Positions 51,901 through 60,071 of a stretch of DNA of 64,000 nt are shown piece after piece. The notes beneath the pieces were generated by a model. That model did no database searches. It was not told the origin of the DNA and saw nothing but the letters and a program-made list of their open reading frames with translations. The translations under genes and the position numbers were made by a program. The stretch spans positions 101,717-165,716 of the forward strand of contig JAIEMJ010000033.1 of the NCBI GenBank assembly GCA_019752335.1, in the 5' to 3' direction. Source of the DNA: Bryobacteraceae bacterium (GTDB taxonomy: Bacteria > Acidobacteriota > Terriglobia > Bryobacterales > Bryobacteraceae). Within the stretch, counting starts at the first letter, position 1. Every line of letters begins with the position of its first letter.

Positions 51901-51999
51901 TTCCACGGTCGAAGCGCCCAAGGCGGTTGTGAGCACCACAGCTACCATCCGGCCATAGTGTTTTAAGATTTGCAGATGATCTCCCTGAATCGCGCCCAT
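48931..51999 (-). CDS. Beta-propeller hybrid sensor histidine kinase (NarX-like transmitter)
   Basis: About 1,022 residues. A signal/anchor sequence (MVAVVLTTALGASTVEAG) is followed by two seven-bladed two-component-regulator propellers with repeated W-x-G and G-x-x-R/L blades (DGRLWIGTLGGLFTFDG). Then come a Y_Y_Y domain (YQYRLNGVESEWS; LNPGGYGFEVRAAN), one helix, HisKA_3 with the phosphorylated His in RIARELHDTLLQ (near 49610), and an ATPase domain (DNGIGIP; FGLIGMRERA). It probably senses an extracellular ligand in the propellers. The start is uncertain: TTG 52056 is also open. It is coupled to the response regulator at 48296-48934. Confidence 0.9.
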   Translation of the reverse strand: MGAIQGDHLQILKHYGRMVAVVLTTALGASTVEAGVTLAQLHHTAWSSRDGAPTGVNALAQSLDGRLWIGTLGGLFTFDGLHFTAFQPAEGQAAFPSLSVRSLLADPDGSIWVGFLFGGIARIYGGQVRVWGAAEGVPTGAVHRIVVSTNKQAWAVAGNRLIRLEGDRWRFVDGAEMGVHRQKAVHDVLVKRSGELVLASDDSIFLLPPGKNHFEKTRERVVWPSAMTQTDDGTVWLSEMELGVRPLCLNEGCKPNGKPVFVASETFALGSAGSATWVGTAKGVARMVAGSKMEWLDPGTNLSGGVVRAVLLDRENNIWTGTSAGLDRFRSSRFVPLLEVRNNMSPVVSAADNGAIWLGTRESPLLSLSGKGIQAHGGRRYTLTLAPSRDGAMWVNDGDALWHLKAGKFTKIPLVESIAQSPLMSIAEAADGTLYATFNRSPILKWAANNWEKLPPAPLAGVETALAVLSDSEGRLWAGYTGDRIGVRKGTENRTYSAKDGVRLGITLVITEEAGRIWAAGSSGLVTFTGTGFQRIEAAEHGILRGISGLVGASNGDLWANAASGVIRLPAGELRKALADRTHRVKTQSFDHRDGVFGLPEQLVRRPTAARDGNGLLWFATSGGVFWTDPNRVEKNAIQPIVRVLEMKADEAVLPLTAPVQLPARMHKAEIRFGAVSLAQPERLTYQYRLNGVESEWSQPDTRTSAIYTDLNPGGYGFEVRAANSDGVVSDIVSIPRIDVLPAFYETKWFRALCGLVVAAMLWLLYTIRLRTVAAAIRRQLEARANERVRIARELHDTLLQAIQGLMLRFHVATESLPEGAPARIELTEALGRADLVIAEGRDRVQQLRRQTSGDATFAESIAAVGQQLRWNKAVDLKVIAVGRQVELQPVAQDELCRIAREALANAFAHAQASKIEVELRFDPARFEMICRDNGIGIPDQVLEAGGKFGHFGLIGMRERAKSIGATLELRSAKPLGTALYVRIPAAKVYLRPAGKLRCVLHFLHRLAVPGEVRDSIDEEAK

Positions 52000-52157
52000 T
52001 AAGAAGAAGGGCCTTCTCAAATATGGGTCAGGCAAGAACAAATTACATGCCTCCAAAGTGTTGCCTCTCCGCCAACACTTTGGAGGGATGCGCGATTTCG
52101 CAGAACAGTTAGGCTGGAATTGTGTGGAAAAAAATCGGGCGAAATTCGTCGAGTTCT

Positions 52158-52490
52158 ATGAATCTGGGGCTGCTGCTATTTCGAGGCGCCTTGGCAATGC
52201 TGCTCTTTCTCGGTGGGCAGGCGCAGTTGCTTTATGCCCCACACCCAATTGCTTTCGCCGTTCTTACTTTGCTGGCGGTGCTGATCGCCATGGGTGGCAT
52301 CACTTTTCTTGCCGCGCTCGTTTCGTGCTTCCAGATTGCGTATGTTCAGCTCCTGGTTTCGAGCGAAGAACCTTTATTGGCTGCGCTCACCATCGTTCTC
52401 TGTCTTGCGCTGGTCCTGACCGGGGCGGGCGAGTATTCTGTTGACGGGCAGTTCGCCAGTCAGCGCCGATCCGTTATCCCGTCTGCCTGA
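52158..52490 (+). CDS. Small DoxX-like membrane protein
   Basis: A 110-residue protein with four hydrophobic segments (LLLFRGALAMLLFLGGQAQLL; VLTLLAVLIAMGGITFLAALV; a third and fourth to residue 98). The size and the first-helix pattern recall DoxX-type proteins, some of which serve quinone or thiosulfate metabolism, but certainty is modest. An upstream GTG at 52122 could also start it. Its last 117 bases overlap the 3' end of the convergent second propeller kinase, an unusually long overlap. Confidence 0.55.
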   Translation: MNLGLLLFRGALAMLLFLGGQAQLLYAPHPIAFAVLTLLAVLIAMGGITFLAALVSCFQIAYVQLLVSSEEPLLAALTIVLCLALVLTGAGEYSVDGQFASQRRSVIPSA

Positions 52491-55481
52491 CCAGTTCCAG
52501 AGGCGGTCCATCATGCCGCGCCAGCCCCCGATCGTCGATGTTCTTCGGTACGCGCGGCTGCCGGGGATCTTCAATGTGATCTGCGTTCCGTTTGCGGGGC
52601 TGCTTTCCAAGCTGAACTCGGCACCCACGGCAGTTGCCCGTTCTCTCATTCCGATCAAACCCCAGTGCCCCGATCGGCCGCCAGTTCGGATCACCTCCGG
52701 ATCTATGCCTGTGCCGTTGTCGGAACACGTGAGCTTGAACGCGTTGCGATCGTAGACCAGCGTCACGTCAATTCGCGTCGCCTGCGCATGATGAGCCGAG
52801 TTACGGATGGCCTCCCTGGCAATGCGGCAAAGTTCATCTTGAACCAGCGAATGGAGCGGAATGCTCACTCCTTCCGTTGCCAAATGGAACTGTTTGGCTG
52901 TGTTCTCACCCAACTCCTCTACGATCTCGGTGAGCCGTTCGCTTAGGTCCACCGTCGCATTCGCATCGGATCGCAATGATTGCACGTGTTTTCGCGCTTC
53001 CTCAATTGCGCCCTCGGCGCGGATCAGGACCGCGGCGAGCGAAGCCTTTGCGGGTTCGCGATCTGACATGTCTTCCACCGCAAAGTGAAATCGAAGCATG
53101 AGCGCCTGAATGGTTTGGAGGAGTGTGTCGTGCAATTCCCGTGCAATGTGCAGGCGCTCCTGCACTCGCTCTTCCATCATGGTCTGCATGTGCCCCGTGA
53201 TGTATCGCAGCCTGGCTATGTACAGCAAGTAGAGTAAGCCGGCGAGGGCCAACGAACAAGTCAGATAAAACCACGAAGAATGATAGAAAGCAGGCTGGAT
53301 GGTAAAGCGAAGCAGCGCAGGCTGACTCCAAACTCCGTTGCCGTTGCTCGCGGAGACTTCAAACGTATAGTCGCCGGGGGGGAGTCGACCGTAGCTGACC
53401 GAGCGGGTCGTCGCGTTGTTGAATCGAGCGACCGGGTCGTCATTCAGCTTGTATCGGTACTGGACACGTTCCGGCGAAGTCATCTCCACCGCTGAGTAAG
53501 AAATCTCCAGCTCCCGGAGCTCGGAGTACTTCGTCGTCAGTGAGCTTGCCCCTTGCGGTACGTTGTTGAGTTGAACCTCTTCAATGCTGATGGCCGGAGC
53601 AGCGTTGTTCTGTGAGCGCGCTCCGGGATCTAAATAAAAGATGTTCCCCGCCGTGGCGAACCAAAGCCGTCCGGAACTATCCGCGATCGCCGACGGCAGG
53701 GGCCGGAGCTGCGAGGGCACCCCTCTCAGCCCGTATCGGGCATCGAAGACTTCAAAGGTTCGCAGTTCACCGCTATTCTCAATCTCGGCAAGGCCTGGAG
53801 CCTCCACACGCACTACGCCCGCCCCCCCGTTCAACCACAAGACGCCTTGCTTGTCCTGCACGATTCCGGAAACACCCCGCAGCGCAGTTTCGGGGTTGAC
53901 GGAGACTTTACGGAAGACGCCGTTGATCCGAACGGCCACTCCGTCCGTTCCTCCTACCCACAAATGGCCATTGTTCTCGTAGAACGTCAGCAGATTGCCA
54001 ATACGAGCGTGGGGTGCCAAGCTGATATCGCGTTGCACCTGCCCGGCCAATTCCACGATGGCATTGTTCGTATACCCCAACCAGATAGAATCCGACGAAG
54101 GGTTGGAATACAACGTGAAGGGCGTCTCCTTCTTCTCGCTGTGGCTGGTCGGAACGGCACGCCATTCGCCGTCAAAGCGCCAGAGACCGCGCCCATAAAA
54201 CGCGACCAGCAAATTGCCCGCCTTGTCACAAACCAGGCTCTGCGCCACCGAATTTCCAACTTCAGCGGGCGGTGGAACTCGCTCCGCGTTTCCGTCCGTG
54301 TAATGGAAAAGCGCGTGCGACCAGAAGTCGTACAACCACACGCCTCCCCGCCGGTCGTTACCAATGGCGCTCACCCCATGCTTTCGCGTCTCGGAAACCA
54401 AGGTGGAATTCTTCACCCGCTGCAAAGGTTCGCCGAGCGCCCCGATCCAGACCGTGCCATCCTCAGTGGCGGCAATCGCCGGAAAGGACTGAACGGGCTT
54501 TTGGGACAAAGGGTGAAATAGTGAAGGCCGAAAACGATCCAAGCCGCCGCTGGTTCCTACCCAGATGTTGCCCTCGTCGTCTTTGAGAACGGCCCGAGTC
54601 TCCTGCGAAGTAAGGCCGTCCGCCTTTAGAAATCTCTGCGGGGGCAACAGCGATTTAGAGGCGCGAAGCACGCCCTTGTAGTCCTGCGCCAACCAGATAG
54701 AGTCGTCTGGTTCCGTAAGAATGGCGGCCACGCCCTTCAACGGAATCTCTGGCCGGTCGGGATACTCTTTTAAGGGGCGCGCGCTTCGCCAGGCATCCGA
54801 GACCCATAGCTCCCCTTTGCTCAGTTCGAAGAATTGGCTGACGCTAAACGTCGTCGCCTGATACTCGCGAAACGCGCTCGCCCCCGCCGGGAGATAGTAG
54901 ACATGTTTGTGTTCAGACGCCCACACCGTGCCTTTGCGGTCGAGGAAGCCAGCCAGAATTCCGTCCGACGCCAACCCATGATTGGTGCCGAAGTTGTCCC
55001 AGCTTTGTCCGTTAAACTTCCACAGACGTCCTCCGGCAACGCTCCAAACACTGCCATCTGCAAAGGACATCAGTTGTTCGGTGGAATCGTATATCAGACC
55101 TTCGGCGGGCCCAAAGTGTTTAATCCCATCTTTCGTCAGGTAGGAAATGCCCCCAACGCGGTACCCGATCCAGAGGCCTCCCTTGCGGTCCGCCACCAAG
55201 GCGGAGATGTCGTTCGAGACGAGCCGCTGTTGTTTCGGATGGAACGGATAGGATGAGAATCTGAATCCGTCGAAGCGATGGAGCCCAAGAGTCGTCCCCA
55301 ACCAAAGGTATCGATCGCTGGTCTGCGCAAGAGCCCCGATTCCGCTTGGAGCCCCATCGCGTGCCGTCCAACTGAGATGACTAAATCCGCTCAGCGAATC
55401 GAGTAGTGGCGCTGGGTCCGCCGCCCGTGCGATCGACACCAGCATGCAGACCCAAAGACAAGTCGGGAGGAGGCTAGGCAT
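52374..55481 (-). CDS. Second beta-propeller sensor histidine kinase
   Basis: A 1,035-residue paralogue of the kinase at 48931-51999. It has a signal peptide (PSLLPTCLWVCMLVSIARA), paired propellers (DRYLWLGTTLGLHRFDGF), a Y_Y_Y domain (VQYRYKLNDDPVARF; LPPGDYTFEVSASN) and one helix (FYLTCSLALAGLLYLLYIARL). HisKA_3 (RLHIARELHDTLLQTIQALM) and an ATPase domain (SDNGTGIDPE; GLIGMRERATAVGAE) follow. A 60-residue Arg-rich tail follows the catalytic domain. No response regulator is coupled to it, so the free regulator at 46880-47503 is the likely partner. It overlaps the DoxX-like gene. Confidence 0.9.
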   Translation of the reverse strand: MPSLLPTCLWVCMLVSIARAADPAPLLDSLSGFSHLSWTARDGAPSGIGALAQTSDRYLWLGTTLGLHRFDGFRFSSYPFHPKQQRLVSNDISALVADRKGGLWIGYRVGGISYLTKDGIKHFGPAEGLIYDSTEQLMSFADGSVWSVAGGRLWKFNGQSWDNFGTNHGLASDGILAGFLDRKGTVWASEHKHVYYLPAGASAFREYQATTFSVSQFFELSKGELWVSDAWRSARPLKEYPDRPEIPLKGVAAILTEPDDSIWLAQDYKGVLRASKSLLPPQRFLKADGLTSQETRAVLKDDEGNIWVGTSGGLDRFRPSLFHPLSQKPVQSFPAIAATEDGTVWIGALGEPLQRVKNSTLVSETRKHGVSAIGNDRRGGVWLYDFWSHALFHYTDGNAERVPPPAEVGNSVAQSLVCDKAGNLLVAFYGRGLWRFDGEWRAVPTSHSEKKETPFTLYSNPSSDSIWLGYTNNAIVELAGQVQRDISLAPHARIGNLLTFYENNGHLWVGGTDGVAVRINGVFRKVSVNPETALRGVSGIVQDKQGVLWLNGGAGVVRVEAPGLAEIENSGELRTFEVFDARYGLRGVPSQLRPLPSAIADSSGRLWFATAGNIFYLDPGARSQNNAAPAISIEEVQLNNVPQGASSLTTKYSELRELEISYSAVEMTSPERVQYRYKLNDDPVARFNNATTRSVSYGRLPPGDYTFEVSASNGNGVWSQPALLRFTIQPAFYHSSWFYLTCSLALAGLLYLLYIARLRYITGHMQTMMEERVQERLHIARELHDTLLQTIQALMLRFHFAVEDMSDREPAKASLAAVLIRAEGAIEEARKHVQSLRSDANATVDLSERLTEIVEELGENTAKQFHLATEGVSIPLHSLVQDELCRIAREAIRNSAHHAQATRIDVTLVYDRNAFKLTCSDNGTGIDPEVIRTGGRSGHWGLIGMRERATAVGAEFSLESSPANGTQITLKIPGSRAYRRTSTIGGWRGMMDRLWNWSGRRDNGSALTGELPVNRILARPGQDQRKTENDGERSQ

Positions 55482-55503
55482 GATTTAGGGTAACGAGTTT
55501 AGG

Positions 55504-55977
55504 TCATGCAATTGCCGCCACGGTCGAAGACTGGGCTTTCAACGCCCGGAAGCCCACCGCGCAAAAGAGTAGCAAAACCGCTCCCTGTGCAAGTTGAAAT
55601 GGAAGTTCTGTCTGGGTCGGTGCCAAGGCGTGCAGCGGCGGGACTTTGAGAAACAGCTGAACCACCAGGACAAACACATTGAGATAAAGGGCCAGAATGG
55701 TCGTGACTACGTAGGTCCTCCGCCAGTCGGCCTTTCCTCGCGCGCGGACGGCCAGCGCTAGCACTGCCAAAGAAACAAGGCCCAAAATGTGGGCGGGGGT
55801 GATGTGGTCGGCCGGAAAAAGAAACCCGGTAGCGCTGGTGGCGATCGTCGAGTAGAGATACAGATTGGTCCAAACGCTGCGAATGCGAGAAAGCAGCAAG
55901 TCCCGGACAAAAACGAAGCCAGCTCCGATTCCTATTAGGCTGAGGACGACGTGGAAAAGCGTGAATGCAGTAAGCAT
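55504..55977 (-). CDS. Small integral membrane protein, unknown function
   Basis: A 157-residue protein with four hydrophobic helices (TLFHVVLSLIGIGAGFVFVRD; STIATSATGFLFP; ILGLVSLAVLALAVRA; TTILALYLNVFVLVVQLFLKV), a fifth near the C-terminus. Ribosome site AAAGGAG precedes ATG 55977 by seven bases. I do not recognise a named family; the PPLHALAPTQTELPFQ stretch between the last two helices is a conserved-looking feature. It lies just upstream of the second propeller kinase gene on the same strand. Confidence 0.68.
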   Translation of the reverse strand: MLTAFTLFHVVLSLIGIGAGFVFVRDLLLSRIRSVWTNLYLYSTIATSATGFLFPADHITPAHILGLVSLAVLALAVRARGKADWRRTYVVTTILALYLNVFVLVVQLFLKVPPLHALAPTQTELPFQLAQGAVLLLFCAVGFRALKAQSSTVAAIA

Positions 55978-56067
55978 GTTTGATCTCCTTTGATTTGTAG
56001 TCTGAATGAATTTGTTGTCCAGCACACCGCGAAATGGGAGCGGCAATTACCAACCCGAAAGGGTGGT

Positions 56068-56298
56068 TTAGCGCCTCCAGCCGCCCAGCGAACGATACAA
56101 CCGCACCACAGACCGCAACTCCTCGCGTTTGGTCTGCGCCAACCCGAGTTCGCCATAGAAAAGGTCTCGTTCGGCGTCGAGCACCTGGAGATAGCTCGAC
56201 ACATAGCCGCTGCATAGCAGTTTGGATAGCCGGTTAGCTTCGCGAAGGGTCCGCATTAGGTCTTCCTGTTCCGTTCGTTGTTCCCGAGTCTTAGTCAC
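56068..56298 (-). pseudogene. C-terminal remnant of a TolC/NodT-type efflux outer-membrane protein
   Basis: A 76-residue open frame. Its residues 20-76 match the last coiled-coil repeat of RND outer-membrane factors: EANRLSKLLCSGYVSSYLQV, DAERDLFYGELGLAQTKREE and RSLGGWRR. A full protein would be about 450-500 residues, so the first 85 percent is gone and the present N-terminus reads into unrelated sequence. No RND pump or adaptor gene remains nearby. Confidence 0.7.
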
Positions 56299-56389
56299 GG
56301 TGATCAGGGTATATCAGACTTGGTTGTCTTGTGCCCTTTCCGCGCTCCCCATCGGCCAGTTCGGTTGGTTTTGCTTTCGACTACGGACC

Positions 56390-56551
56390 ATCGCCGATAC
56401 TAGTCAGTTGGAAGCGCGGCTTATCGTACTTCTCGTAGAGCGCGATCGAAGTGTCCGCGAACCTCACAGCACTCTTCTCCAGGGGCTGATCGGATTGATT
56501 CTGCGCTTCCTTGAGCAAACGAATACTAGCCCGCTGGCGAGGCAGCATTAG
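56390..56551 (+). pseudogene. Remnant of a histidine kinase HisKA_3 segment
   Basis: In one plus-strand frame the bases read QLEARLIVLLVERDRSVREP followed by HSTLLQGLIGLILRFLEQT. Compared with RIARELHDTLLQ-x-x-QGLMLRF in intact NarX-type kinases, this keeps the phosphoacceptor histidine and the LLQ...LRF spacing but has lost RIAR and HD. Nothing kinase-like continues on either side. The rest of the gap 56299-56643 holds no gene that I can see. Confidence 0.6.
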
Positions 56552-56643
56552 GGGGCAGAGTAGCAGCAGAAGATCGCTGGCTGGGTCGACAGCGTTAAGA
56601 AATTGTTCGCTTCAGCCTGACCACGACACATCATCAACACTCC

Positions 56644-57726
56644 TCAATGCGCGGCTCGATTCGGCCCAGCAGGTTTAAGCTTGGGTTGATCGTTTAGGTA
56701 TTGCTCGGCCCTTACCCCAGCCTCGTCCACGTCTCGCTGATCGACGATGCGATAGCGGTCAAACATCGCGTCGGTTTCGTGGCCGATAATTCTGCGAATG
56801 GTGGCACGCGGGATGCCGGCCCGATCCATATTTCGGACCGCACTGCGTCTGAGGTCATGAAAGTGGAGCCCCTTCACCTCGGCCATTTTGCAGGCCGTCG
56901 CCCACGCCTTACGGAAGTCAACTATCTTCTCGCCCTCGCGGTGAAAGACGAGTTTGCAGTTCGGGAATGATTCGTTGCGAAGCTTGAACGCTTCAACCAG
57001 GGCATCTTTCATTTCGCCGTAGATCGGGAGTACCCGGGCAACTTTTGCTTTTGTCTGGCCTCGCTCAAGCCAAACCTGGGACGCCGGGAAATCAACTTGC
57101 TCCCACTTAAGCTTGAGGAGTTCTCCGAGGCGGCAACCGACGTGATAGCCAGTCACAAAGAGCGGAAACAGGTAGGCGGGAAGTGTCTGCTTTAGCGAAA
57201 CATATTGATGATGCTCCAGAAATCCGGTGCGGACATTGTCCTCATCGAGCATGCGAAATTTGGGAACGCGAGGAAGCTCCTCGTTATCGACGGCGAGCTT
57301 GAACGCAGCGCGGAGGTGCTCCATTTCGCGATTGATCGCAGCGTCAGCTGCATCTTGTTGGCGGCGCTGACGAACGTACGCATCAACCTGACGCCGACCG
57401 AAATCAAGAGCTTTGATCGGCCCAAGCAAGGGGATCAAGTGAAGACGCATTCTGGACTCTAACTGCTTCTTGCTTGCGCGTCCGCGTAGTTCATAGTCCG
57501 AAAGAAGGCCATTCAAAAGGTCTACGACTCTGAGCCGTTTCGATCCTGGGTCCGGTAACTGGTTCAGCTCAACTTCAGCCATCTTTTGGCGCAATACTTC
57601 TTCGGCCCGCTTCTTGTTGCGAGTCTTCGTGCTTTCAAATACCGGGTAGCGGTCGACGTAGTACTTCATCCACCACATGCGCCCCCTTCGCCAGAGCCCG
57701 CCGCTCCCATAGTCACGCTTTTCCAT
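56644..57726 (-). CDS. Tyrosine-type site-specific integrase
   Basis: A 360-residue recombinase with a complete active site: Arg199 in VGCRLGELLKLKW, Lys226 or Lys228 in the beta-hairpin, His290 and Arg293 in HDLRR, His316 in IGHETDAMF, and nucleophile Tyr325. The N-terminus has an arm-binding-like segment (DYGSGGLWRRGRMWWMKYY) followed by a core-binding domain. It probably inserts the element into a tRNA gene; the arm domain would bind phased repeats such as those at 39624-39746. ATG 57726 is preceded by GAGGAAAG. It lies 15 bases after the excisionase-like gene on the same strand. Confidence 0.93.
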   Translation of the reverse strand: MEKRDYGSGGLWRRGRMWWMKYYVDRYPVFESTKTRNKKRAEEVLRQKMAEVELNQLPDPGSKRLRVVDLLNGLLSDYELRGRASKKQLESRMRLHLIPLLGPIKALDFGRRQVDAYVRQRRQQDAADAAINREMEHLRAAFKLAVDNEELPRVPKFRMLDEDNVRTGFLEHHQYVSLKQTLPAYLFPLFVTGYHVGCRLGELLKLKWEQVDFPASQVWLERGQTKAKVARVLPIYGEMKDALVEAFKLRNESFPNCKLVFHREGEKIVDFRKAWATACKMAEVKGLHFHDLRRSAVRNMDRAGIPRATIRRIIGHETDAMFDRYRIVDQRDVDEAGVRAEQYLNDQPKLKPAGPNRAAH

Positions 57727-57741
57727 CAAATACTTTCCTCC

Positions 57742-57984
57742 TTACGCTCGGTTGCGTTTGATCCAAGCATCCAGATCAGTCCGGTCGAACATGACCCGCC
57801 CATCGCCTCGAATCGACGCGAGTTTCCTTCGCTGAACGAGATGCCTAATGGACTTTTCGGTCCGTCCGAGGTAGCGGGCTGCGTCGGCTACGGTGAGAAG
57901 CCGGGGCATGATCGCGGATGATTGTGGCTGGTTGTGGAACGCGCCTGTAAGGAGTTCCTCAGATTCATGTGTTCTCACTGGCAT
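57742..57984 (-). CDS. Excisionase-like HTH_17 DNA-binding protein
   Basis: An 80-residue protein whose last 52 residues form an AlpA/Xis-type winged helix: LLTVADAARYLGRTEKSIRH, then LVQRRKLASIRGDGRVMFD and LDAWIKRNRA. A canonical AGGAGGT stands eight bases before ATG 57984, so the longer N-terminus is real. Directly upstream of the integrase, it is expected to direct excision of the element, or to regulate the integrase gene. Confidence 0.85.
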   Translation of the reverse strand: MPVRTHESEELLTGAFHNQPQSSAIMPRLLTVADAARYLGRTEKSIRHLVQRRKLASIRGDGRVMFDRTDLDAWIKRNRA

Positions 57985-58015
57985 TTGGTTGACCTCCTAA
58001 AGTCGGGGTGTAGGT

Positions 58016-59131
58016 TTAGCCGTTGACGGCGGATAGAAAGGGGATACCGAACAGCCGAGACCATGCGGCAAGGCAGAATTGTTGGGCAGCCGGAATATGG
58101 GTGTTTCTTGTCCACGCCGCGTTTGAAACGCCGACGATGAGCGTCGGCTTGCCGAAGGCGGAATGAAGGATGGGCCATACGAGAAGTTGTTCGTAGCAGA
58201 TGAGGACGGCGAGATTGTGCGGACCGATTTGCAAGGTTCCGGTTCCGGTCAGATTCAGGGGGACGCCGTCCGCCGGGCCGAACGGTTTCCACATCCCTAT
58301 CGGAATAGGGATACGTTGGCTAAAGGGTTCTTGTTTGGAAGCGCCAATAACGACAACTCCGTTTCGAAACTCCAGCGAGTTTGCGATTGGTAGACCGGCT
58401 CCGACTAGGGCGGTTCGGTGTGTGGCCTCAAGATGCTCCATCGTGGGTGTCCAAAACGCCTCCGTTGCCTCCGTCCATCGACGAACCGCGCCTTCAGGGA
58501 GAATCAAGAGACGCGATTGGGCAGAGTGAATGGCGATTCGAGCCTCCTCTTCTTTTTGGAAGAAATCAGGCGAATCCTTCGTGTTCAAAGCCTGAATGCC
58601 GGCGGGCGAAGGGATCGGGCCATTGATGAGGTTTGCGGCTAGCGCCACGGCTACCACGCTCTTCGGCCAAACCGGCAGGGTCGCGGGGACAAGCGCCGTC
58701 GCGGCCAAACCGATCAGCCCAGTTCCGGGAAACAGAATACCGGCAGACACGAGAGGCGATGCCCAGCAGACCAATCCAATAGGAGGGACGGCCGACAAGA
58801 TTAACGCGGCGGGGCATCGCCAAATTCGTTGAGCGGGGTCAGCGCTCCATAGGATCGCCCATGGGAGCGATAGGATTGACGACGCCAATACCCAGATGAA
58901 CCAGGCTTGCAACGAGCTGGAAGGTTCGAACACTTTCGAAACCGCGATAATGGACACAGTTGCGGCGAGGAAGTACACGAGAGCCACTGTGGTCGCGTTC
59001 AATCGAGTGGTCTGGCGGAAGATGATCCACGGAATAGCAATGCTGAACCCCAAGAGGAGCATTGGCCCGCGCCACGCAATTGCGCCGATTAGCCCGGCGG
59101 CACCGACGCTGATTAGCCATGAAGTAGCCAT
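58016..59131 (-). CDS. traB: TraB-like conjugal transfer protein (nitrilase-fold, membrane)
   Basis: A 371-residue protein: six or so hydrophobic helices in the first 170 residues, then a nitrilase-type domain with the catalytic Glu in LLILPEGAVRRW and Cys in LAVLICYEQLL. This is the apolipoprotein-N-acyltransferase-like layout of TraB proteins in Ti and IncP-type transfer regions. The exact reaction of TraB in conjugation is not established. It starts inside the end of the TraF gene (19-base overlap). Confidence 0.78.
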   Translation of the reverse strand: MATSWLISVGAAGLIGAIAWRGPMLLLGFSIAIPWIIFRQTTRLNATTVALVYFLAATVSIIAVSKVFEPSSSLQAWFIWVLASSILSLPWAILWSADPAQRIWRCPAALILSAVPPIGLVCWASPLVSAGILFPGTGLIGLAATALVPATLPVWPKSVVAVALAANLINGPIPSPAGIQALNTKDSPDFFQKEEEARIAIHSAQSRLLILPEGAVRRWTEATEAFWTPTMEHLEATHRTALVGAGLPIANSLEFRNGVVVIGASKQEPFSQRIPIPIGMWKPFGPADGVPLNLTGTGTLQIGPHNLAVLICYEQLLVWPILHSAFGKPTLIVGVSNAAWTRNTHIPAAQQFCLAAWSRLFGIPFLSAVNG

Positions 59132-59655
59132 AGTGGGCGAAGCCTCCGGCGTATCTGACTGGTCTGTATTGGACCCATGTACCGAGAGTCGTAACTCCCG
59201 GCGTTATACGTTGATGCAACCCAAACAGTGCCAGGGCTGACTCCATACAGTCCGGTCGGCCACGCCTTAAGCGGCCTGCCGCTCGCGTCGTACTGAACGG
59301 GATAGGTTTTGGGGAGTAAATTGCCATTGACGCTGATGCCTTCTGGGCTGACGATCACGAGATCTCCGGGGCGTGCCACGATGGGCTTCAGCAGAGGGAC
59401 GGCGCCATCCGGGCAAGCAAATCCTGGGGTGCGATAGCTTCGCGATGCGGATTCGGAGGCGAACGGCTCCACGGGACAGAACTCAATCAGTTCGGCCCTG
59501 ACGTCGCTCGTTGTTGCATACAGGCCCAGCGGAAGGCTGTAGCTCGTGTTGATGCGAATGCCGAAAGTCATCGCGACGGCGGACAGGATTGATAGCGTGA
59601 ATAGCGCCGCGCCAGTGGCTACGGTGACTCTCTTATGACGGCCAAACGGAAGCAT
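59113..59655 (-). CDS. traF: TraF-type conjugal signal peptidase (S26)
   Basis: A 180-residue S26-family protease with one N-terminal helix (TGAALFTLSILSAVAMTFGI). The putative catalytic serine is in RINTSYSLPLGLY (about residue 40) and the general-base lysine is Lys90 in LLKPIVARPGD. SYDSRYMGPIQTSQI near the C-terminus is the domain-III motif. In IncP-type systems TraF matures and circularises the pilin. I used ATG 59655, with GAGGAGG about eight bases before; the longer frame overlaps SSB further. It overlaps SSB by 23 bases. Confidence 0.85.
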   Translation of the reverse strand: MLPFGRHKRVTVATGAALFTLSILSAVAMTFGIRINTSYSLPLGLYATTSDVRAELIEFCPVEPFASESASRSYRTPGFACPDGAVPLLKPIVARPGDLVIVSPEGISVNGNLLPKTYPVQYDASGRPLKAWPTGLYGVSPGTVWVASTYNAGSYDSRYMGPIQTSQIRRRLRPLWLLHG

Positions 59656-60070
59656 CGGCTTCGACCTCCTCGACGCCACTTACGGGCGCTGCCGCAGCAC
59701 CTTCCCGCTGGGGTGCGTTATCCGCCGGTGCCTCCTTCGTCGTCCGAGGCTTTGCGATCAGGTAAACACTGCGCGCGATGATCTCGTAGACTGTGCGCGG
59801 GCTTCCGTCCTTCGGCGTGAACTTACGCGTTTGAAGCGTACCCTCGACGAAGATGTTCTCGCCCTTCTCGTACGTGACGGCGATATCGGCGAGGTCGCCA
59901 TAGAAGACAAGGTTGTGCCAGTTCGTGTGTTCCTGGGCTTGGTTGTTGCGGTCGGTGTAGCGGTAGCCTTCGGCCATGCGGACGTTGGCGACTGGTGTGC
60001 CCGAAGGCATGTAGCGAACTTGCGGCTTGTCGGCGAGGTAGCCCGCCAACTCGATGCGGTTCTTTTGCAT
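59633..60070 (-). CDS. ssb: Single-stranded DNA-binding protein
   Basis: A 145-residue SSB: OB-fold with IELAGYLADKPQVRYMPSGT, NVRMAEGYRYTDRNNQAQEH and WHNLVFYGDLADIAVTYEKG, then a disordered tail that ends VEEVEADASVWPS rather than the usual DDDIPF-like tip. The missing acidic-phenylalanine tip suggests it does not recruit host partners in the standard way. It is the element's own copy, placed between TraG and TraF. ATG 60070 is one base after the TraG stop. Confidence 0.93.
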   Translation of the reverse strand: MQKNRIELAGYLADKPQVRYMPSGTPVANVRMAEGYRYTDRNNQAQEHTNWHNLVFYGDLADIAVTYEKGENIFVEGTLQTRKFTPKDGSPRTVYEIIARSVYLIAKPRTTKEAPADNAPQREGAAAAPVSGVEEVEADASVWPS

Positions 60071-60071
60071 G

